NCBI GenBank assembly: GCA_024364805.1 | Contig: CM044488.1 | Location: 66,954,409-66,982,213, forward strand | From: Euprymna scolopes | Taxonomy: Eukaryota; Mollusca; Cephalopoda; Sepiida; Sepiolidae | Direction: 5' to 3' | DNA length: 27,805 nt | Part shown: positions 20,347-27,805 of the stretch, piece after piece | How the letters are laid out: every line of letters begins with the position of its first letter | Position numbering within the stretch: the first letter of the stretch is position 1 | Notes under the pieces: generated by a model | The model's database searches: none | The model's input: the letters and a program-made list of their open reading frames with translations, nothing else | Told to the model about the DNA's origin: nothing | Program-made: the position numbers and the translations under genes

Positions 20347-21798
20347 CAGAATATCTCATAACCAACATTTTCATCTACTAAACTGTATGTGTCCATTAAT
20401 AAAATCTCAAATGATTTTATGATCTAAACAAAGATGAGTTGTAGTTACTTAAAATGCACCCATGCATTTCTAAAAAAGGTGCTGTCCATTGGCCAATCTG
20501 TCAAGTTGTCTGTCACACTTTGACAGTGAAATTGCATTTTCAGTGGCTGCATCATACAAATATCCAATTTGTTATTTAATGTAGAACTAAGATGTAAAAA
20601 TATCACGTTATCCGATCAAAATATTTGGTGACATAAAAGGTTAAAACATTAGGTTACGATCAAAAATATGCTACAGGAAGAGAGCTGTGTTTTTTTTTTT
20701 TTTTTTTTTTTTTTTCCCCCTAATATATTTAATGTATGTGAATTTGTTCATGAAACAGCCGATTGTGACAGTTGCTTGATGTATACAACCTCTCCCTCTT
20801 AAAGGAAGAAGTAATTCTCGGGAGAATGGGTTCATGACAAAAGAACAGATACCCCCCCCCCTTCCTGAATTGAACATTTAAAGATGGCATATTAGTCTGA
20901 AAAGTACACTGAATTGCATTTTAAAAGATAGTACAATTAAAAAGTAATAGTATATTTTAACGTTCAGACAGTTACCAATCTACATTTGATCAAGTATAGA
21001 AAATTCAACAAAATGAATGTTGAACGGATATATCTTTTATAAAGATTTTGTCGATCTGCCAGTCTTTTTTTGTCAATTAAAATTTTTTTAAACATAAATA
21101 CCTTGCTGAATTTGACTCGTATCAAAACATCAAATATCTTAATTATTTTTAGAAATTTAAAATATTGTATTAATAGTAAATAATACATTCTCAACAAATA
21201 AAACAGACATCATGACTGGAAATTCAAATAAAACTTTGATCTTCAATGTCAGGTTCTACAATCTGAGGTATTTGAACTTTTTTATAGAGCTTAAAATATT
21301 AGTATAGCAAAATAATTATAGTTTTGGCGTTGCATCATAGATTTATCATTTATGTCAGGTTTAAAAGCATTAATTAAAACATAAGTGATAAAAGAATAAA
21401 TGAATTGGTTAATTATTTTAGTATCCCAAAACTATTTTGCTTTAATTTGGACATATGGAAGTCATAATTCTAGTAGATATTACATTTGAAAATCTGGATG
21501 TGATTTTAGTTCCAATTACATGATCAAGTTATTGAAACTTATAAACATCTTGAATGTGCACTGAACTAAGTCATAACTTGTAGTTATGACTTGGTTCAGT
21601 GCAAAGTTATAAAAGATTATCTCCCAGTCTCTTGCTGCCGTGACTGTACTGACATACATAAATTTAAATGTAATGTGAACAAATATTTTTCTGATATTTC
21701 TGAATTTTTTAGATGAAGATTGGCTATTCTCCATTAGTTGGATTCATCTGACTACTGTTCTCATCTTGAGTGTGATTTTCACATCGTTTCGGTTGAAG
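20286..21798. other. Gene-free AT-rich spacer with long T-runs
   Basis: T-runs at about 20311-20346 and 20691-20715 may be A-tails of eroded minus-strand retrocopies, but no element body could be recognised beside them. A C-run lies at about 20852-20861. AACTAAGTCATAACT and AGTTATGACTTGGTT form a near-perfect inverted repeat at about 21564-21597. No gene. Confidence 0.55.
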
Positions 21799-22171
21799 TA
21801 ACCTCCGACCTTCTTCAGGTGTATCTTGTCGAACTCTGGGGATGTTTCTGTTGAACTCGGGAATTTGGACAGAATTTCGAGCGGAACACTTTATTTATTT
21901 CACGGGAGTAGTATGCTCTTGTTCTGTCAGCCATGATTGGATAGAGGTCCTAAGTAATTTGCTATTGTATTTTTCAGTTGGCCACACTGAGAATTGAACC
22001 TTCTACCTTTAGGAGAAGGTCACTTTTTACAATTGATTTTTCCAAATACTTTAACCACTCTGCCACAAGTCCTTGCAGATGGGGTTCCGCTCAAAATTCT
22101 ATCCAAATTACAGAGTTTGACAGAAACATTCCCGAGTTCGACAAGATACACTCGAAGAAGGTCGGAGGTTA
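21799..22171. mobile_element. Inverted-repeat element with tRNA-like core
   Basis: Left arm 21799-21887 and right arm 22084-22171 are inverse copies over about 88 bases, both starting TAACCTCCGACCTTCTTC at the outside and ending GAGCGGAAC inside. Identity by eye is close to 85-90 percent with one small gap. The 196-base centre carries a minus-strand tRNA-like sequence. The centre reads like a retroposon placed exactly between GAGCGGAAC and its complement, or like a small non-autonomous element with its own promoter. No flanking duplication is clear. Confidence 0.75.
21980..22073 (-). ncRNA. tRNA-like Pol III promoter sequence (SINE head or tRNA pseudogene)
   Basis: On the minus strand, TGGCAGAGTGG (22055-22065 on plus) is a perfect Pol III A box of tRNA-Leu/Ser type, and GGTTCAATTCTC (21989-22000) is a near-consensus B box about 55 bases further on. 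Between them ACCTT and AAGGT pair as a type II variable arm might. The acceptor, anticodon and T stems do not close cleanly, so this is not a functional tRNA. Confidence 0.65.
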
Positions 22172-22560
22172 AATAATATGAATCTTTTTGATATGATCCC
22201 AAATAGTAACCCCTTATATCCAAGTCATGCTGTGTCTTGAGATGACTAAGGTGAATAAGTAAAAAAAAAAATAAAAAAAAAAATATTAAAAATTTTTGCT
22301 TCATATTTTATGACAAGAAATTTTGATATTTATTACATATATATATATATTTATAATTTGATATTATTATTTATTAGTTTGTTTATAATGTTTGATTTTG
22401 TCTAGCACAAGCCAGCATGTAAAAGGGACGATATGATGTGGAATTTAAGAATTTTTAAATAATAACTTGAAGTAGCAGTTTCAGACTGATAGCATTTATT
22501 AATCTATCTCTTATATATATATATATATGTGTGCGCGTGTGTGTTAAGTATGTCTATTTG
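22172..22560. other. Spacer with TA runs and a cephalopod-type repeat scrap
   Basis: Positions 22401-22440 (CACAAGCCAGCATG, then GGGACGATATGATG) look like a degraded copy of the ACAAGCCAGCATGGAAAA / GGACGTTAAA-GATGATG sequence I remember as common in cephalopod genomes. TA runs lie at about 22337-22350 and 22513-22527. No coding. Confidence 0.45.
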
Positions 22561-22561
22561 T

Positions 22562-22715
22562 TGTAGTAAACTCTTTAACTCGATCATTATGGATTTCGGA
22601 ATACATGCGTCAAGGTGGGTAATGTGAAGTATATTTAGTTTTATAAGAGGAAGAAGCTGAAAGCCCCATATGAAAATTCAGATTCTCAGATTTGATGAAA
22701 TTCTAACTACAGATA
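22562..22715 (+). repeat. Dispersed repeat of a second family, copy B
   Basis: This is the counterpart of 19150-19310, diverged and with a short gap before GTAATGTG. Confidence 0.55.
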
Positions 22716-23480
22716 TTAGGTATCTATTAATAAATATTCTCAAATTTTCCATTTCTTTGGAGTATTTAATAATATAGTATGAGAACGTCACATTTTAGAA
22801 TTTAAATATTTCTAATTTGCATCAAGTTTGATCTATAGACATCAATTAAGATTCCCTGAATTTCAGTTTCTTAGGACCCCTTAAGTGTTATCCAAAGTTT
22901 CTAGATTTTTCTAGTACTAGAGTAAAATCTAAATTAGAAGTCTAGACATAAAATTTAGTCGTATATACATCTTAATTTTTAGAAGGGAATATAAAAGTGA
23001 TTAAAATTCTGTTCAGTGAATGAATCTTGAACGAGTATTTTGTATATATTTATAAGGAACTAGACTACCCGTGACCCGTTGGGTCAGTATGTTATATTAG
23101 CTATGGAATTCATGTATGGGCGTGACACTTGTGACGTAAAGAAAATAGTTTCTTTTTTCTTTTTTGACATAACAGAAACATTTCTATGAAAGTATATTAA
23201 AATGAAAAAAGAATATAGATTTCTAGGAGTCGTTCTGTTTATTATAATTGATTTTTTTGAAAAAAAAAATTTAGTTACTGAATTATAAGTGGTTGGCCAT
23301 ACTTATAGGTAAATGTGCACTGAACAGATACCATAATACTTATTATAGTTAAATTCAAATTTTGATATATCTGCTTTTTTTTTGCTTTTTTTTACATCGT
23401 TCATTTCTGTATTACGTTTAAGTTATTTTAAACCCCACTCTTCCCATGTTAAATAATAATTTCGAAATAATAACGTTAAT
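22716..23480. other. Gene-free AT-rich spacer
   Basis: No gene is seen. At about 23066-23094, CTACCCGTGACCCGTTGGGTCA is a GC-richer patch holding a TGACCC/GGGTCA hairpin, possibly the edge of an unrecognised repeat. Confidence 0.5.
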
Positions 23481-23484
23481 ATTT

Positions 23485-23530
23485 CAGTGCGCAAGTCATA
23501 CGCACATGCGCAACCGGATGTCGTAAACCA
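23485..23530. promoter_or_regulatory. CpG-containing NRF1/ETS-like motif cluster
   Basis: In an AT-rich region this patch has two TGCGCA sites (about 23488 and 23509). The second sits in CGCACATGCGCA, one base from the NRF1 palindrome, and is followed at once by ACCGGATGT, an ETS-type site. That pairing is typical of TATA-less animal promoters. It could equally be the GC-rich edge of a transposon; no transcript or exon is visible next to it. Confidence 0.25.
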
Positions 23531-23737
23531 GAAAGTGATTTACATACATCGTTACAAGATCATTTGAGTTTTATAATTATATCGATGTTCAATTTCATTA
23601 ATAGAGCATACATAGATCAGAGTTTGAGGATGTAGGCAACAGTGTATGCAGCAAGCATTTTCTCATTTTGCGCTGCTCTGACCATAAGACAAGAAACTGC
23701 CAATGAGCATGCATTTTTTATTCTATTGAAGCATGTG

Positions 23738-23785
<48 letters not shown>

Positions 23786-24300
23786 AGAGAGAGGTGTGTG
23801 TGTGTGTGCTATTTTCTTAATATTGTTTAAACTTTAATATATATGTATATCAGTTTGATTTTTTTTTAATGACACGTTAAGAAGTTTGATGGAAAATTAC
23901 CTTTCTTTGCATATGTGTGACTTTTGATAAATATACATGGACTTATATTTTTTAATTTGCTATTGATCAGACATTAAAATAAAAAAAAATCAAATAAGGA
24001 AAAACTAAAACTAATTCTTGAAAATCCTAATAAAAAAAAAACATGACTCAATTATGTAAAATTGAATGCTTCTGTTTTATTCCTTCTGAAAATTTGAATT
24101 ATTTTTCTCTACACCATTCATGTGGAACTGTTTTCACCTAGACAACGCCGAATAAATATAGCTTATGTGTGTATGTGCATAAGTTTTGCAGGATTTGGAG
24201 TTTGTATAACAAAATTCAAAAGTCGGACATTTTTCAGAAAGCTATTCATCTTATGGGTGAGGAATCAATATCAAGAGTTAGTAATTTTTGTCTGATCTTT
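23531..24300. other. Spacer with a microsatellite
   Basis: Non-coding. It contains the TA/GA/GT microsatellite listed separately and otherwise AT-rich sequence with A-runs at about 23979 and 24032. Confidence 0.5.
23740..23808 (+). repeat. Compound microsatellite (TA)n-(GA)n-(GT)n
   Basis: About 20 TA units, then AAAGAGAGAGAG, then a short GT run. Confidence 0.95.
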
Positions 24301-24315
24301 CGTATATGTATGCGT

Positions 24316-24316
<1 letters not shown>

Positions 24317-24376
<60 letters not shown>

Positions 24377-24408
24377 GACAGACAGACAGACAGATAGATA
24401 GATAGATA
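24317..24408 (+). repeat. Compound microsatellite (CA)n-(CAGA)n-(TAGA)n
   Basis: About 27 CA units, then CAGA units, then GATA units. Open frames read across it on both strands are artefacts. Confidence 0.97.
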
Positions 24409-24410
24409 AA

Positions 24411-25895
24411 TGTTGCTTTCATCTTGCATAAGAATATTTCATTTATATGCATATTGTGAACAATATACATGCACCGCCATGAGACCTAACCTCCTCCGAT
24501 CCCCACCACTAAATATGCAGAGTAAACAAGGTTCCTATTGTAATTCTATTTAAGCAAAATATCCCCAAGGTCTTTTCTGCTTGACTCGCTCTACTTTATT
24601 GATCTGATCTTGGATTCTACCTTTTAACGAATGCTTAACAATTGATTTCAGTGGCCAGTGATACCCTCAACAGAAACAGTTATTTATAACTAGCAAGGTC
24701 ACTTGGTGTTATATGGGATCATAACAATATATAGAGGAAAATAACAAAACATTTACATATCGGTTTTTGCGTCTTGTTCAAAATAAACAAAAATTGAGTC
24801 TTAAAATGCATTCTTCAAACTTACGTGTGATGAACCGACTGACAGAGCAGTTTCCTAGGTCTTTTGGTTAAGAGCAAAATGTATAGCAAAGGTTGGGAGG
24901 GTCTTACTAAATTTTATTTTTTATTTATTTTTTTGTTTTTTTTGTTTTTTTCCCACTTCACGATTCTTGCCAATGAAATACTTGTAAATGGACGCATTTA
25001 TTTATTTTGAATAAAATTTGTAAAACCTTTTTTAAAACAATTTGGGATTTGGAATAGTGATTGATTCTAGTTAGAGATATTATGGTGATGAACAATGACC
25101 AACAACACCCAATTTCCCACACTTTTGAATACTCTTGTGCCTAATTTGTTTAAATGTAAATATTTTATATTTCGTGCAAATATTTCAAAGTGTTGTATCT
25201 GTTCTGATACATTTTATCTTTTGTGCCCTCGGTCAGTTAAATAGATTTTTTTAGACAGATATAATTTTCCTTTGTCTCTGTCCAGAGTGCCTGTTTTTGA
25301 GAATCTAGATTTTTCCCCACCTTAAAAAACGATCCTATGTCTAACTCTGTCCTCGTGAAGAGGCAAGATGTCTGACATCTCTAAAATAAGAGGTGTCTGT
25401 TCAGTTTGTACATTCAGCAATGAAAATGCTATTCTAAATCTAAGCATGACCAACTGATGGACAGAACATCTTACAAAGATGCATGGACTCGGCTAAAATA
25501 AATAATAAAGATGTGTGTATTAGAACAATCGCGTTTCATGATTATCTATGACCTCTGTATTATCTATCCTCAAATTATATTTTTAAAAATACATTGGACA
25601 GCATTGTCAGCAACTGGATCACATTTTTGGTCTCTTGAACATCAAACTTTTCCCTTTAAGATACAAAGATCATGATTTGCGAACAAACAGCTTAGTACTA
25701 TTTCAGTTACCTTTAATATTTTCATAAATCCTGAAATATTTTTTTTTGTTTAACAAAAGAAAATAAGTTTATTAGATAAAATTCTGTCTAAAAATCTTCA
25801 TCTGTAAACCACTTGAAAAACTTCAGAAGATGCTGAACTTCTTGGGTACCCGAGAAACATAGGCATGTGTGTAGTTTATATATATATATATAAAT
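24411..25895. other. Gene-free AT-rich spacer
   Basis: No open frame of note, no recognisable element and no RNA gene. T-rich patches lie at about 24905-24952. A short TA run lies at about 25879-25892. Confidence 0.5.
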
Positions 25896-26044
25896 ACCCG
25901 TTCACATATACTTTTTTATAATAAAGCTAGAACCCAGAATTAGATGGCATCGAGTAATGGCATCGACAACGGACAACGCCAGACCTAAAGTGGGTTTCAA
26001 TGAACTGCATCTCATCAGTAACATGCTCCAACATAGGCGCGAAC

Positions 26045-26047
<3 letters not shown>
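25896..26047 (-). mobile_element. Candidate ribozyme-bearing repeat unit between TA runs
   Basis: A 150-base non-TA segment is bounded on both sides by TA microsatellites (about 25879-25892 and 26047-26085). Its middle carries the hammerhead fold. Downstream of the cleavage site, the minus strand has the phrase TCGATGCCAT twice in close succession. Its limits are defined only by the flanking simple repeats, so treating it as one mobile unit is inference. Confidence 0.4.
25970..26032 (-). ncRNA. Type I hammerhead ribozyme candidate
   Basis: On the minus strand every hammerhead element is present in order. CUGAUGA (26018-26012) leads into a 4-bp stem II (GAUG/CAUU, loop CAGUU). GAA follows, then a 3-bp stem III (ACC/GGU, loop CACUUUA), which places the canonical GUC cleavage triplet at 25984-25982. 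Stem I pairs UGGCGU after the cut with the bases just before CUGAUGA (six pairs), then a 2x2 internal loop, then UCCG with GGAG (four pairs). A very short stem III and an internal loop in stem I match the type I hammerheads known in animal retroelements. The G-U pairs in stems I and II work only on this strand. It would cleave itself after C at 25982. Confidence 0.68.

Positions 26048-26085
<38 letters not shown>
26048..26085 (+). repeat. TA microsatellite
   Basis: About 19 AT units next to the ribozyme-bearing segment. Confidence 0.95.
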
Positions 26086-26089
<4 letters not shown>

Positions 26090-27053
26090 CTTCATAATAG
26101 AATCCTGTAACAAAGATAAAAAATATAATTAATTTGTTCCAAACTGTTTCTTTAAGCTACGAAATTCACCTTCAAATGTAATGTTATCAAATATAATATT
26201 CTCCATTATTCAATTATCATTCATCCATCTCATTAACCCTTATTTTAAATTGACATTTGGCCTTTCTAAATGGTAACTCTCTAAAAAAATTTTTTTTTTT
26301 TTTTTTTTTTTTTTGCCGTGGACAGTGCTCAGTTTTCTTGATAATCTAAATGAATAAATGCAAAAGTTTTCTTGTACTAATTGTAAAATGAAAACATTAT
26401 TTCAAGATAATTTAGTTTTACGCATTCTTTTTATGTACTTGTTTTTGTATATGCAATATCAGTTGTACGGTTAATTAATTTGCATAGTAGTTTTCAGAAA
26501 AAGGACATTTTTAACTATTATCTTTCAAAAAGTTAAAGGGACATGCTTGATTTTTAACAAGTTGCAATCGATTTCCAAATTGCAATTTAAAGGAAAATTT
26601 TCTTCTCTTCTTTATAAAAAATTTTTTAATTTATTAAAAAGAAATTTGTATCAAAATTACCAAAATGTTAATATTTATATGAATAAATTTTTGTTTCGTG
26701 TTTACAACAAAGTTATGAATGAAATGTTTAAATGAATGTTTCATGTATTTCAAGTATCAAACTTGGCAAAGCAATACTGAACCGACTAAGTCAGCTAGTA
26801 TACTGTTGATTTTAGTGATGACTGGATTCTCATATCTGTCCCTTTATACAATATTTTATTTATTTGAAGAGTAATACTGAAAATTTGGCCTTGTGCAAAT
26901 ATATTGAGTGGACAAATGACTTAATGAGTTTTTTGGATAATTTAGGATATTTATCTTTGATATAGCGTAAAGGTTTTCTGCTTATTGAAGACGGTTGACA
27001 TTTTTTTTGGAAAAGAAAGAAGAAACGTCATACCTTGGCCAATAATTGATATA
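26086..27053. other. Gene-free AT-rich spacer
   Basis: A long T-run (about 26290-26312) may be the A-tail of an eroded minus-strand retrocopy; no body is recognised. The 62-codon frame at 26547-26735 is Lys/Asn/Phe-rich, as AT-rich noise would be. No gene. Confidence 0.5.
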
Positions 27054-27055
27054 TT

Positions 27056-27277
27056 CTAAAAATTCAAATTACCTTTTGAGGATCTTTTGCCAAACAACTT
27101 GCTCCAAACTATCCTAATCTGATTGTTTTCAGGCAGGACCTGTACCCGAAACATGCAGCCTTCAGGGTCTTTTAAGAGATGACCTGTTTGATCCTGATAA
27201 TCATCTTGTGCTTTGTTTTCCAAATGGTCCCGTTTGGTGTCTTTCCTAACTGCACCCCATATATGGGGTTGCAATCA
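27056..27277 (-). CDS. Unexplained open segment, possible exon or relic
   Basis: The minus strand is open for 73 codons with a hydrophilic, protein-like composition (for example KRDHLENKAQDDYQDQTGH and GCMFRVQVLPENNQIR) and less A/T bias than the surrounding DNA. It has no ATG at its start. At its 3' side the coding sequence runs into AAAAGGTAATTT, a plausible splice donor, but I see no convincing acceptor. I recognise no domain. It may be an internal exon, an old element fragment or chance, and the plus strand is also partly open here, which weakens the case. Confidence 0.22.
27254..27269. promoter_or_regulatory. Perfect palindrome with CArG box
   Basis: ACCCCATATATGGGGT is a perfect 16-base palindrome containing CCATATATGG, an exact SRF/MADS CArG-box consensus. 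Function is unproven; no transcription start is recognised nearby. Confidence 0.3.
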
Positions 27278-27744
27278 GATGCGTTGAGGGTCAGATGTTA
27301 GGATTGGTAGAACTTTCAGAGAAGTCAAAGGGTCGATATTAACAATATAATTGCTAATTACTTGAGACTTATATCCGATGGAATGAGCTCATGCTACCTC
27401 TGTAGATTAAATATAAGGTTCTACTCGAAATTCCATATGGTCTCTTGAGTTGAACAAAATATAAATTCCCTCTGTTTGCCTTTATGATTCAGAACTGTCT
27501 TAATGGATATCGAACCCTGAACATTTTCGTTATGTGAGCATTAACATTATCTCTGCATTGGGATGTTTTAACCTGGCAAGTAGACATTTTGGAATAGTGC
27601 CATTGTTTACTCGCAGCTGCACGGCTTGTTGATCATTCTATGTTGATACTGTTTGTGCGGATCAGACCAACACTGAGCTGAATTAGCGAGTCAGCTGCAC
27701 GCATGTTGCATGTCATCTGATATCCTTTAGTGATTCACAGAAAA
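27278..27744. other. Unassigned spacer
   Basis: Less AT-rich than average, with no open frame, repeat or RNA signal that I can identify. Confidence 0.45.
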
Positions 27745-27805
27745 GCCCACTCGCTCCTCTCTCTCCTCTCCTCTTTTTCTCTTCTCTCCTCTTTTTCTCT
27801 TCTCT
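27745..27805 (+). repeat. Polypyrimidine tract at the window end
   Basis: CTCTCCTCTCC then repeated CTCTTTTTCTCTTCTCTC, the same texture as the first 110 bases of the window. It continues to the last base and so is cut by the window edge. Confidence 0.92.

Noticed and set aside
21777-21826. Minus-strand CUGAAGA then CGAAAC resembling a hammerhead core
   Set aside because: Base 10.1 does not pair with 11.1, and no stem III or cleavage dinucleotide could be placed. It overlaps the inverted-repeat arm.
24169-24470. Open frames with Thr-His or Cys-Val repeats
   Set aside because: They are translation of the CA/CAGA/TAGA microsatellite.
1-27805. LTR retroelement or other virus-like element
   Set aside because: I saw no long direct terminal repeats, no protease or integrase motifs and no capsid-like frame. 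All RT fragments carry non-LTR signatures (A-tails, AP endonuclease, no integrase).
1-27805. Prokaryotic features such as operons, CRISPR arrays or Shine-Dalgarno-led genes
   Set aside because: Composition, microsatellites and non-LTR/Tc1 elements show animal DNA, and the only regular repeats are simple satellites without spacers.

Overview
The window looks like non-coding DNA from a large, AT-rich animal genome, most likely a cephalopod mollusc of octopus type. Four things point that way: dense LINE, SINE and Tc1 debris; many long TA, AC, TAC and pyrimidine microsatellites; a degenerate copy of a sequence I associate with cephalopod repeats (22401-22440, from memory); and no bacterial-style gene packing. 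I find no convincing host protein-coding exon, rRNA or functional tRNA. Nearly every long open frame is either mobile-element debris or translated simple repeat.

Layout. Positions 1-690 are a polypyrimidine tract with 13-bp and 16-bp tandem units. Positions 691-8395 are AT-rich spacer holding a hammerhead-like motif within inverted repeats (4473-4625), one copy of a dispersed repeat (4719-4850) and an orphan SINE tail (5331-5376). Next come a TAC/CAC/AC microsatellite (8398-8484) and a minus-strand Jockey/CR1-group LINE fragment (8524-10060) carrying endonuclease and the N-terminal part of RT, split by a 177-bp hAT-like MITE with 8-bp target duplications (9081-9257). A 1.5-kb Tc1 element with IR/DR ends and a dead DD34E transposase occupies 11016-12542. 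Positions 13711-14880 hold two minus-strand LINE fragments of different clades joined head to tail: a Jockey/CR1 3' end and an RTE-type RT piece.

Positions 16311-17606 are the best-preserved coding relic, a plus-strand LINE RT with YADD and an A-tail. It faces another minus-strand LINE 3' end (17694-18376), which is cut by a hAT-like end with CAGGG. Positions 19753-20095 are a tRNA-derived SINE flanked by a perfect 12-bp duplication. Positions 21799-22171 are a long inverted repeat with a tRNA-like core. Positions 25970-26032 on the minus strand fold into a complete type I hammerhead ribozyme architecture, the most interesting item here. The window ends in another polypyrimidine tract like the one it starts with.

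The elements do not form a pathway. They record successive insertions: LINE, then MITE; LINE, then hAT-like element; and LINE next to LINE. The LINEs were presumably the reverse-transcription source for SINE-type copies. The hammerhead-like motifs suggest that a small ribozyme-bearing retroelement family is also present, but that is inference until other copies are found.
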